In this document: positions 8,862-18,559 of the stretch, one piece after another
Layout: each line of letters starts with the position of its first letter
Numbering within the stretch: the first letter of the stretch is position 1
NCBI GenBank assembly: GCA_002682825.1
Contig: NOKP01000081.1
Coordinates: forward strand, 11,740 to 52,142
DNA: 40,403 nt
Reading direction: 5' to 3'
Source: Neonectria sp. B-13
Taxonomy: Eukaryota > Ascomycota > Sordariomycetes > Hypocreales > Nectriaceae
Notes under the pieces: generated by a model
What the model saw: only the letters and a program-made list of their open reading frames with translations
What the model was told of the DNA's origin: nothing
The model's database searches: none
Program-made: the position numbers and the translations under genes

Positions 8862-9656
8862 GATCATGTCGGCAGCCGTGGAATGAGGTTCACCTTCTGA
8901 AGATCCACCAGCAACATTACATCATCAAGAGCAACCAAAGACCGCAGTGCTATCTTGATATAATACCAATGACTGTGGCACTCAACGCCTTCAACAACAT
9001 GGTCACATTTGGGCAGCAGCATCGCTTGTTGCCCATCCTAACAATCACTACTCCCACCTGTTTGATCCGAAATAGCATAACTATATGGTTAATCGTTGAT
9101 GAGTCATTATCGGAGTATACTTTTATGGCTTACGGCCAGAAATGTTTGGCATTTGTGGTTTTGGACTTTTGTAAGCCTGGCATGGCACGCCGGGCATCCG
9201 CATTGGAGTTTAGGAGTCGTCTCTGGTTGTTACATGCGATTCCCGTTTTCCCGTTGTGCTTTATGGGTTATCTCCTGCCTCTGTTTTACTCTCATTGTTT
9301 GTTTCAATCCTCGGATCTTTCTGGTCATTACCGTTTGGCCTCTCATGTTGGCCGCTGATAGTTGAACGGTCAGAGACATGCTTTCATGTGGTTGTTGAGT
9401 GTGCGGCAAACGAATGCATGGGCCTTTACTAGGAAGAAGTCGAGGAAGCGGCTTCGTACGGAGTCGATCGAAGCCTAGTTCTATGCATGTCATAATGTCT
9501 CCGAGAGGGCATGTCCGTGCCCCTACAACGATCATTTTGATTGCAAAGACTGTACACGGCGTCGATCTCCTTTAACTGACTCAATCATGAACAGACATAC
9601 ACCCAATCAGACACTACAGACAATCTGAGCTCGTGACACTAGGCAAGGCCAAGTCT
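8862..9656. other. No gene recognised
   Basis: Open frames here (for example 9096-9365 on the plus strand) are short, hydrophobic and without recognisable motifs, and I do not support them as genes. The stretch could hold the 3' untranslated region of the fragment to its left. Confidence 0.5.
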
Positions 9657-10800
9657 TTAGCTGCGGGGGATCGTTCTAGCTGCTGGCGGTGATGCGGGTT
9701 TGGGGCAGCTCGGGTCTATCGTGGTGGTTGTTGACGCCGTAGGTGGGTAGCCGTAGGTGGCCTCGTCGTCGTCGTCGTCGTCTTCGAGCTTGTTGCCGTC
9801 CATGTCGAGGCCGAAACCGCTGTGGGATGGCTCTGGCGGTGGATCGTTGTGGTGACGACCACGCCGCCGCCGCCTCCGGTGCTCGACACCTTGGCCATGT
9901 CCATGTCGCGGCCATCGTCGGAGGATTGCGCGGTGGCTGTGGCGACGAGGGAGATCTCAGCGTCGGCGCCATGAGGTGAGGGCAGATCATAGGGATCGTG
10001 TTCATTTAGTGGGTTGAGGCGTGAGGATCGCGGCCCCCGCTGCTGCCGTTTTCGTTGAAGTTGTTGGTGCCGGTCGGGCTGCCCGAGCCGGCGTTGTCCT
10101 TGAAGGTGGCCCACTGATGACGAGGGCAGAGAAGAGGACTGCAGGAATTTAGTGTTGAGATCTGTGGTTTAACAGATCAATGGCTATTCCGATCCATTGG
10201 TGGCTAGGATGTTGATGCCTTCTTATCAATAGCTCTCGTTAGTTAGCGCTAGTCTTTTTCTCCTTCAATCAACACAATATGCTCATTTCAACAGTTAGGG
10301 GTTGACTATGCTGGGAGAGGAATATAGGGTACCGACTGTCAGAGTTACAGCACATGAGGCAAACCCAGCCAGGCTCTCCGTTGAGAACCATCAGGACGCT
10401 CAGTTTGCTGAGATTCCATTTGTGTTTTCATCTTTTATTTGAATGCCACCAGGGGCCCGGGGGGGTTGGTTCTTACACAATGCTGCTAAGCAGGGTGCAA
10501 CAAGAACCGACGAAGGTACGGAACGCGACGTTTTAAGACGTTCGTTGGAGGGGGTCTTGGGCATGTTCTTGAAGAGCACAGATCTATAGGATGTTAGATT
10601 GCAATTCCTTGGGGGTCTGGACATGGACACGCAAGACTGACTCTTGAGAGGGATGAGGAAAAGGATGGTGAGATAGATGTTGACGATGGCGTCGAAGGTG
10701 GTGAGGGGAATCATGGAGATACTCCGCATGCCCATTATGCATACTCCGTTCACGCTTGAATTCCATATTGGTTGGAATGGTAAACATGGTCTAGACCTCC
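9657..10800 (-). pseudogene. Decayed multi-exon membrane-protein gene split by a solo LTR
   Basis: On the minus strand the pieces fit one gene. About 10750-10640 encodes CIMGMRSISMIPLTTFDAIV...YLTILFLIPL (a membrane segment). After an intron, 10585-10490 encodes KNMPKTPSNERL and AFRTFVGSCCTLLSSIV. Exon 10407-10337 encodes KLSVLMVLNGEPGWVCLMCC. Exon 10138-9657 starts ILFSALVI and WATFKDN and ends in a Ser/Thr/Asp-rich tail with a DDDDDD run. Frames must shift near 10520, near 10113 (ATCAGTGG where ATCCAGTGG would keep frame), near 10010 and near 9810. The order matches a conserved fungal multi-pass membrane family I know by pattern but cannot name. The N-terminus is missing. The intron at 10336-10139 holds the solo LTR at 10153-10293; without it the intron would be about 52 bp. 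Confidence 0.68.
10153..10293 (+). mobile_element. Solo LTR, 141 bp, near-perfect 5 bp target duplication
   Basis: It starts TGTTGAGATC and ends CATTTCAACA. The flanks are TTTAG and GTTAG (four of five match). By eye it differs at about six positions from the copy at 17797-17937. It lies inside the last intron of the decayed membrane gene; on that gene's strand the flanks read CTAAC and CTAAA, the form of an intron branch site. Confidence 0.88.
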
Positions 10801-10809
10801 TCCACACTA

Positions 10810-11411
10810 GAGTATCGAACCTACATTAGCTTATCTCTTTCATCATACGATAATAAGGTTCTTCTACGTATGAATAAACTATAAAATATAAAGTTCCACT
10901 AGTATCGCAACTGACATGTGTCATGATTTTAACAAGCTAAAGTGGCTTCTATTATAAGTGAATCATGTCCAATATAAGCTACCGCCTGGATTGTTCTTTA
11001 AGGAGTAAAGTCAGCTAAAGAAACTCAAAATAAAACAGCAACGCGATGGATTGTGTCTCAAAGACCTGCTCTAGAACCGGGTAGAGGAAATCCTATAATG
11101 CGGGGACATATGTCGCCTGCTGGATCTCTGTGCTTAACGCCTGTCTCTGAATAGGCGATGCAGGTCACTAAGGTCTAATAGCTAGCCTTAATGGTAGCTC
11201 TGCCTAAGAAGGGATACGTCTAAACCCTAGTGGCTAGAGCTCTATAGGCTCTGGACAATTTATTTCCCATTTTATCAAGAAAAGACCAGCTTAAGGTGTC
11301 GCTTTAGGAGGATAGGCATATTTAAGTTCTATAAATGCATAATATAATTTCCATTAAATGAGAAACAGGAGTCACTACCTGACGATACTCGTCAGCATCC
11401 TAGCCTAGTTA
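10810..11411. other. AT-rich DNA, no gene recognised
   Basis: The sequence is rich in TA and TATA steps with stops in all frames. It lies between the decayed membrane gene and the TupA-like gene and could be RIP-degraded repeat DNA. I see no domain. Confidence 0.5.
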
Positions 11412-12504
11412 TTACTTCATAGGAGCGCCAGTGTAGAGCTTCTCGCCCTTCTTCTCAAAACCCATAATAACATCCTGACCCTCATTACTGACAAGCCAAC
11501 TGGCGAACTTGGCAGCCTCAGCAGGGTTAGCCGCGTTCTTTCCAATCAACAGGTGAGCAGAGATCATTAGAGGATCATTTGCATTATCAGAGCCGGCCTT
11601 GTAGATGACAGTCTGGTTTTGCACTTTCTTATTAAGCGATAGGATGGTTACTCGATCAGTGATTGTGTACTCGTCGAGCTTGATGGCGGCGGTGAGAGCT
11701 GGGACAGGAAGGGAGATATACTGGTGATACCAAGTAGAGTAAGCAGTGGCCCAGGGAACCTAGAAGTACGGTTAATAAAGCTAAATCTCACTGGGGAGGC
11801 ATGTAAATATACCTGTCCAATGCTAGCCCAAAGAAGTGTCTCCTTGATGTTGGTGGTAGATTTATCGTAGCGACTCAAGAAGCGTACCGGTGGCACGGTC
11901 GCCGTACCCTCGGCAGCCTCGTAAAGGGCGGAAAAGAGGGATTGGATGTTGTCTGACTTGGAAAGATTTGCAGGATTGGACGGAGGACCAACGAGAAGCA
12001 AGTGTTCGCGGAAGGCATAGTAGCTAGGGGATTTCACAATACCCTGGTTGATAGCAATTCTCTCAGCAGCCTCATTATAAGTGATGCCAATGTCAACTTC
12101 ACCAGTCTGGAGATATTGAATTGCTTTAGTAGTGTCGCTCTTGTACCAAGCGACCTGGAATGGGACCTCGCCGCCCTTCACTTGGTCCTTGATGTAAGCG
12201 TCGGCGAGCGCTAATGGTAAGTCAGTCAGGAGAAGCTCCTCCATGTTTCACCAGTCTAGAACGTACCCTTGATTAGCCCACTCTGGCCGGCGGCCCCAGT
12301 AGCAATCCGCAGCTTGATAGCGCCCGTGTTGTTGCTTATACTGCCATTATAGACAGCCGTTGGCTTCAATATAGAGCAAACGCTGTTGACAATACCCAGG
12401 TTGATACCGCCCTTATCATTGTAGACAGTCGCTGAGCCCGCTGCAGAGCAAGTCAGAACCAGGAAAGAGGCAACAATGGCAAAGAGCTTCATCGTGTTCG
12501 TCAT
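11412..12504 (-). CDS. Secreted TupA-like (tungstate-binding type) periplasmic-binding-fold protein
   Basis: Exons on the minus strand: 12504-12267, 12210-11813 and 11759-11412 (984 nt, 327 residues). Both introns (56 and 53 bp) have clean GT-AG ends and compatible phases. Residues 1-24 form a signal peptide (MKLFAIVASFLVLTCSA). The mature part follows the bacterial TupA/COG2998 pattern: LRIATGAAGQSGLI at the anion-binding N-terminus, VDIGITYNEAAERIAI, a LLVGPPSNPANL segment, FLSRYDKSTTNIKE, YTITDRVTIL, and NAANPAEAAKFASWLVSNEGQ near the C-terminus. In bacteria such proteins bind tungstate or molybdate for an ABC importer; no importer genes are nearby and fungi lack that system, so the ligand is unknown. 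The gene is intact although it sits in AT-rich repeat DNA. A bacterial origin by transfer is inferred from the family, with introns gained later. Confidence 0.85.
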
Positions 12505-13974
12505 GGTGTTGTGATTGTTTGGTTGGTGATAATGTTAGTAATGGTAATGTTGATGTTACTGCTGTTGAGACTGAAATGTTCTGGAGAGTACCTAACGAGT
12601 ATCATAATTAAGGGATGGCGGCATTTAAATAGGCATTCACTAGTCATTAATTTTGCCAAACTGTATTTAGCCTCATTAAAACACATCATTATTAATCAAG
12701 AGCTCTAATGGCACTATTCCCATTCCAGCCAGGATGACAGTTCTAGAAGCATGCAATGAGACTCTAATCGCCGTTCCTAGACATTTCTCATCACCATTCC
12801 TAGACATTACTCATCACCATTCCTAGACATTACTCATCGCCATTCCTAGACACTTCTCATCGCTGTTCCTAGACGTTGCTATAGGTAAAACTAAGAGCTT
12901 TATAATAAATCAATAAGTTAAGGGAGGTGATGTGAGGAGCTTGAGGGCCTCACACCTATTAATAAGGCAGCGTGGCGAGCACTCAGCTAGCTTCCAGCAG
13001 TCTGTCGCTGGCTCTAGCGCATCTCCTTACATAGAACTCTATAGGGCGGGAAACTGCTGATCATCAGTAAGTCATAAGCTAATTATCAGCTGCCCTATAG
13101 CCTGCTATTATCTTTAGATTTCCCATAAAGTATTGATTTCATCCGGCTGATAAGGAAACATATAGTCTCAGTGGTATATAACGCAGGTTCAATTCTCTTA
13201 GGATATATGTATTTCCTCATAAAGCTATATGCTTAGGTGACTTGTTGCTCTAAAACTAGTGAGAGTGTCTAGCTCTAACACAGTCCGTGGATGTGTTATT
13301 ATAATTCTCCCTCTAACCTATCATAGGGCGCCTTTCCACATTAGGCTTCGGAATGCGCTCAGCGGTTGAATACTCCATTGTAGGGGCTTCTAGTGCGAGG
13401 TTTGCTAGCATAGCGTCGCAATAGCCGTCTGAATCTGGCGGGCCATTAGGACGTGCACCATAGTCGGTTCGAGGTCCGCCGCCCCGGGACCGTCTATAGA
13501 TTCCTCATCGCGAGGCATAAAGATGATTTTCTTCAGGCAAGGCATTCGCGTTTAAATGCATCAGAAGATCTTAAGAGTGAGGCTTGTAGCAGTCATAGAG
13601 CGGTAGCTATTATCGATCGAGAAGAGGGCGTTGTTGATAGTAATGTGGCATATAGTGGCGAGTATGTGGTCATTATGAGGGCTTAAGTAGATAATATCAT
13701 AGTGCGAGTTAAAACAGACCTATCCTAGGCCGCGCCCAAAACCGAACTCGAGCTAGTAGTGCTTTAACGCTTCGGCTCGTGACTCAGCGCAGATGTGGAG
13801 GTTGATGGGGATGGGTTTGATGGAGGTACAGCTAGAGGTCCACGATGGAGATTCTCGTGATAAATCTAGTAGTGATAGTAAGCTTAAACTGCATTGAATG
13901 GGCAGGAGATGAGTCCTAGGGACGTTAAAATTCTAGATCTTAAGGCGCAATTCAGTTAGTAGTTTATAGAAAAG
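12505..13974. other. AT-rich intergenic DNA, no gene supported
   Basis: This holds the 23 bp minisatellite at 12772-12880 and the 53 bp tRNA-like inverted structure at 13158-13210. Around 13320-13690 base composition is more balanced and reads like old coding sequence, but stops break every frame. No start codon or domain could be fixed. Confidence 0.5.
12772..12880. repeat. 23 bp minisatellite, nearly five units
   Basis: Units at 12772-12794, 12795-12817, 12818-12840 and 12841-12863 are followed by a 17 bp partial unit to 12880. The shared core is TTCCTAGACATT..TCATC; units differ by one to three bases. It lies about 270 bp upstream of the TupA-like start. Confidence 0.85.
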
Positions 13975-14380
13975 ATGCTAAGGATGGGGAGAGGAGGCGC
14001 TGATTCAGTTCAGGATGATCAGAGTCCCAGTGACGGTGACACAGAGAGAAGTGCGGCAAATTATGCTGAATCTCTGCTACGTCTGATCAAACAAAGGGGC
14101 TGGCCTAATGAAGTTGGCGTCTGTGAAGTGGCTAGTTTACTAGATAAAGCCCCTATGGTTACTCTGATGAACCAAGTCGGAGAGCCCAATCGTCACCCTT
14201 ATTGATCTTAAAAAGGTTGATTCTGGTTCATCAAGCACGACATCCTTAACCAAGAGGGAGGATAGGCTTACCAACACCGATTTGCCGGCACATTCCAACC
14301 GCTCCAAACGAGGACGTGACTCGACGGATGATGTACCACAACGCCAGAAGAGAGTGACGCAGGTCTCAGGGGGATTACGT
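13975..14380 (+). pseudogene. Unidentified coding remnant
   Basis: An open stretch at 13975-14205 (76 codons; RSAANYAESLLRLIKQRGWP) is followed, after a stop and a frame change, by a basic Ser/Arg-rich tail ending near 14380 (DLPAHSNRSKRGRDSTDD). The composition resembles the C-terminus of a fungal repeat-associated protein. I do not recognise it, and it is not intact. Confidence 0.3.
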
Positions 14381-14473
14381 TAATGTAAAGGTACAATTGA
14401 GAACATGATGCTGTACAGAGACAACAATAAACGATAACTGTTTGGTGGTAGCAGTCACTGGACTTTGCCATAG

Positions 14474-17016
14474 TTAGACCTCCTCCTCCACGTTTGGCCC
14501 ATAGTTCTTTGAGAATCTATTTGAGGCCGTGCGTGCCGTAGGCAACTCCGCAAACTGAACACTCATTCTCGTAGACCTTCTGTCTGCGGTCTTGTCTCGG
14601 GATTGCCTTTGAGGAGGTTGATTCTGAGGGAGTAGCGGAGGCGGGACTGAGATATCGGTTGATACGCTCATCTTCGTAATAACCGTTGTCACCGTCATCC
14701 TGCGTCCCTGCGAATGAGCTCCTGGGACTTCGATCGTTTCCGTTTCAGTCGTCTCCTTATCGTCCGTCTCTTCCAAACGAAGAACGATCTCAACGGCGTT
14801 CTCATCTTCAATAACTTTAGGGTGTCGATTTGCAAAGTAGCGGCCGTATTTGAAGATGGCCCAATAGCAGCTGGCAACGTTGACTAATGTGAGAATGATT
14901 TTGTAGGGCATCTAGAGCTAAGTTAGCATTTCATACCCAATTGAGAGGGTGCCGCATTACGTACGTAGTAAATGAGCAGAACCGGCCAGCTAACACGCTC
15001 ATGCTTAAGTCGTAAATGAACCTCATTGAAGATGAGCGCGTTGAGAAGGTAGAAAGCTATGGTGGCCCCAAAGAGGTAGCCACAGAGTGCGGGTTGGACG
15101 ACGAGAGATATGGGAAGTACGAAAGGTGTCAAGAGATAAAGTAGGGTCTCGTAAACCTAGTGCGGCTCATTAGTCTCAACGTTCCGAAGATAGAATTGTC
15201 TCTTACTTACCTCTTGGAAGACAAACAACTTCGCGCCGGGTTCGCACCAACCCAGCTTCCAGCTACCAATGATGTAGGCCATATTGTAGTATATGCCGTT
15301 GACGAAGAAGAAATTCCATCTGAGAAATCTCTGCTTGAACACAGTCATCTCTCCAAAGCCACCGCGGCTTCCTCCACTGCTGAAGAAGACAGCAGGGGGC
15401 GTTTCAGTCTCAACGAAGACGGCAGAGCACATTTGGATGCGACCTCCCAGTCGGCGACAGCTGTGGCCAAAGAACCAATCCTCAGAAACTGAGAACCCGG
15501 GGTGATCGTGGAAGATTTCGATAAGGAAATCTCGGTTCCAGAGCGCGATGGCACCGTGAGGGAAGGTTGCACTACCGACTACACCCGCGAAGGCGCGCTG
15601 CAGACCAGATATCTTGTACTCAAAATCCTGCGCCTGCTGGCAGAAGTTGCCTCGCGACGAATTAGGACCAACACTCTTGATGGTGTAGCCAATTGACTTG
15701 ACTTTCCCATTTAGACGTTCGCCAACAACGGGAAAGTTGGGGGGCAGTGTGCAATCATCATCGATAAGAAGTACATCTTCGAAGTCCTTGGCAGCATAGC
15801 ATCCCACGAACTGCGCAACGATCTTGGAACCGATCGGAGACCACAGGTGAGTGACGCCATAAGGCTCACATACTTCTTCGGTGTTGTCCAGCGGTGTCGG
15901 TGAGTTACCATTGGAAATGACAAAGATGTGCGATGGCGGAAAGACCTTTATAGCCGCGTCGAGAGTTGCCGCGATGAGGCTGGCTGACTTGTAGCAAGGG
16001 ATAAGAAGAGCGGTTTTGGCGATGCTGGGATTGGTTGCTGGGTCTAGGTTCGGGATCTCGGGAGCTGGTGGTGGATTTCGTTCGAAGAGCACGAACAAGG
16101 GTGCGTAGGCGTATCTGTGTTAGGAGAAGTGTCAGCAGTCAAACTCGACGAGTTGCAAAAATATCAAACTCGAGACTTACACGACCGCGATGCCAAGGGT
16201 GATGGTGAACCCGGCGGTGATGTTGAACTTGGTCTTCGTCAACCAGTACATCCAGTACACTGAGCCTCTCCAGAGTGGCAGCCCGACGAGAACGAAATAA
16301 ACGAATACCAGCAAGAAAAAATAGAAGGTGTACTCGAATGCAAGCTGAGCCCATCGCTCACGCTGCATATGGAGACTTCTGGCCTTTGCCTTCTCATAGA
16401 CATCGTAGATGCTGCTCCTCCGAACAGCCTGACTCAGTCTACGCGCCGTCCTTTGCATGGAAGTCGGCATAATGCTTCCAATTCTCCCGCGCCTTGGATC
16501 TGATGGTGGCACTGGAAGATTGGTTGACCATCGTGGGTGGTATGAGTTTCGTGCGTGAGGGTCTTCGTCGTTGTAGGTATCCGAATTCGACGAATCGGCT
16601 TCCTTGTTGTCGCCCATTGACCAGGTGTTGAGGGAATTGAAAAGGTTCGAGTTCGGACTTGACGGATCATCGCCAAACTGAATATGGGTCACAGCTGGGA
16701 CTTGCACATGAGTTTCATTGTCCGATGCTGTTTCCTCATTGGTAGTTGGCTCACTTTCTCTCAGCTTGCGCCCTCCGTCGTTCACAAGAGCAGATTCAGG
16801 ACGAGTGATGGCAATGCTGAGAGTTCTTTTGGCATTGCCATGTTGTATCTGGTTGTAATGGGCATCGATGGCTTGTCGAACCGGCCCGCTCTCTGTAGCG
16901 GATTGCTCGAGCTTCGTTTGAAGACTGCGCCGGTAGAAGTCTGCCCTTGGTGCTCTTAGAAGCGGCGCGGGAATCACAATATCCGTAACGGTCGGCCTCC
17001 TGTTGTCGTTCATCAT
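14474..17016 (-). CDS. Family 2 glycosyltransferase (fungal GT2 / Cps1-type polysaccharide synthase)
   Basis: Exons 17016-16181, 16114-15211, 15156-14965 and 14911-14474 give 2370 nt and 789 residues; introns are 66, 54 and 53 bp with consistent phases. Residues 1-215 are a hydrophilic Ser-rich cytosolic region; two membrane helices follow (YTFYFFLLVFVYFVLVGLPL, then ITAGFTITLGIAVV). The GT-A catalytic domain shows TALLIPCYKSASLIAATLDA, LLIDDDCTLP (about 397-399), VSEDWFFGHSCRRLGGR (about 489) and QRFLRW (about 540), the metal-binding, base and acceptor motifs of processive GT2 enzymes. More helices follow (PLLYLLTPFVLPI-like segment, then MPYKIILTLVNVASCYW), and a Ser/Thr-rich tail closes the protein. 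Fungal members include the GT2 enzymes needed for hyphal growth on solid surfaces in plant pathogens; orthology to those is inferred. The product is probably a cell-surface polysaccharide made at the plasma membrane. Confidence 0.9.
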
Positions 17017-17796
17017 CTTGAATGAACGACTTGGCGTTAAAATGTTGAGTGAAAGATGTTTGGGACAAAAGCCGCAACGCCTCTGGGCTCACAACGAAGA
17101 AGAGTGGATGATGGACAAAAAGGTCTCTTTGACTAATCTAGCAGCAGACCCAAAGCCTTGAACCCTATTATAGTCCTGTCAACTGTCAGTCAATGATTCC
17201 AGAACACGATCTGGCAGCGCTAACTCGGATCGAAGCCGGACGGTCTGTCAGATTATGAAAGCGTAATTGTAATCTAGCAGGATCGAGACTGTTTTCCGAT
17301 TAGCACGGCGCTTGACCTTTTTCTCGAAACGAAAGTTTCCGGAGGCGTGTCTTAGATCCCTAGTTTGATGCTGCTGACATTCCGCCATGTGGGACTCATA
17401 CCGGTATAGTAACGCATTCCGTGAGGCGCTAGGTATGTCCGTATCGCCACAGATTATAGCGTTCGAAGTGTTGGAATGCCCAAGTCAAGATGACACACAG
17501 GAAGAGCTGATCTCTTTGGATTGATTGAAGCGTTCGCATCGGCCATGCTTAGATGTATTAGTCCAGTCATTACACCCACTCTGCAAGACGAACGATGGGG
17601 CCATGTTTTCTAGGAGGCCTCAATTATTTTATCTAGGCTGTGGTCAATATTTGACAGATCCAATGGACGGAATTGACTGCCACATACGGCCCCGGATCGC
17701 CGAGGATGGACAAACGTGTGGCTGAAATGGATATCACCGGTTTCCCTTATTAGTCGATATTTGACATGGCGGTATTTATTTTATGTGGGCTCCGCG
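17017..17796. other. Upstream region of the GT2 gene
   Basis: No open frame with recognisable content is present. It is the likely promoter of the minus-strand GT2 gene and ends at the solo LTR. No core promoter motif is clear enough to call. Confidence 0.45.
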
Positions 17797-17937
17797 TGTC
17801 GAGATCTGTGGTTTAACGGATCAATGGCTATTCTGATCCATTGGTGGCTAGGATGTAGATGCTTTCTTGTCAATAGCTCTCGTTAGTTAGCGCTAGTCTT
17901 TTTCTCCTTCAATCAACACAATATGCTCATTTCAACA
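17797..17937 (+). mobile_element. Solo LTR, 141 bp, perfect 5 bp target duplication (CCGCG)
   Basis: It begins TGTCGAGATC and ends CATTTCAACA. The five bases on each side, 17792-17796 and 17938-17942, are both CCGCG. This shows insertion by an integrase with a 5 bp stagger, followed by LTR-LTR recombination that removed the body. It has the same length and nearly the same sequence as 10153-10293. Confidence 0.92.
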
Positions 17938-18066
17938 CCGCGATCCTCCCCTACTATGGTCCGCCGGAACTTGCTGGTCCGGGTTGTTTCTAGCTAGTTA
18001 GTTTACGTCAATCATTTTCAGAGCAACCATCAATGCGGCAACATACATAAAGATGGACAAGCCTAC

Positions 18067-18530
18067 CTAGATCGTTTGCATATTGACAGCCTGCGCATAG
18101 CTAGCCGCTGTGAGCGGGGTTCGCTGGGTGGGGGGTAGAACAGCTGTGGTTGGTCGTCGACCCATTCTCCGTCGCTTCACGGGTGGCAGCGGATCCTCGT
18201 CATCGCCTTCGTCGGGGTCCTGGTCATTATCATGGCCAGCCTTTTCCTCTCGTCCCTGTCGCCGCAGTCGGAGCTTTGGGGATCGTCGGCTGTCTCTTGA
18301 ATGTCATTCCCGCTAGGTCGTTTCCTCCCGCACTGGCGCCGTATTTTTGGACCGCTCTGGGACGGTTCACTCAAAGCAGCATCGTTCATAGAAAGTTCAG
18401 TGTCCGCTGTTACATGTCCGTCGGTCTCTATGCTGGCAAATTCACTGAATGTCGATGCTGTATCGTGGTCGTCGTCGACGATTGCAATTAGATTGCTGAC
18501 TGTAGTCAGTGAACTGTTCCCAGCCTCGCT
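18067..18530 (-). pseudogene. Acidic, low-complexity coding remnant
   Basis: On the minus strand a stretch reads NLIAIVDDDHDTASTFSEFA and continues hydrophilic to about 18240. After one frame change it reads QDPDEGDDEDPLPPVKRRRM and ends at a TAG near 18067. The acidic run followed by a basic KRRR cluster resembles the tail of a nuclear or repeat-encoded protein. The frame change and lack of a start argue for a pseudogene. Family unknown. Confidence 0.4.
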
Positions 18531-18559
18531 TGGATGGGTGAGGTGTCATCAAGCACGCG

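Noticed and set aside
8819..9535. Hydrophobic frames resembling membrane proteins at 8819-9365 (+) and 9230-9535 (-)
   Set aside because: No family pattern, no start context, and frames overlap each other on both strands; random AT-rich coding-like sequence is likelier.
13158..13210. tRNA-like structure: 7 bp end pairing (ACATATA/TATATGT) with D-loop-like CTCAGTGGT and T-loop-like GGTTCAATTC
   Set aside because: Only 53 nt, no anticodon arm and no proper T-stem next to the acceptor stem; at best a decayed tRNA-derived fragment.
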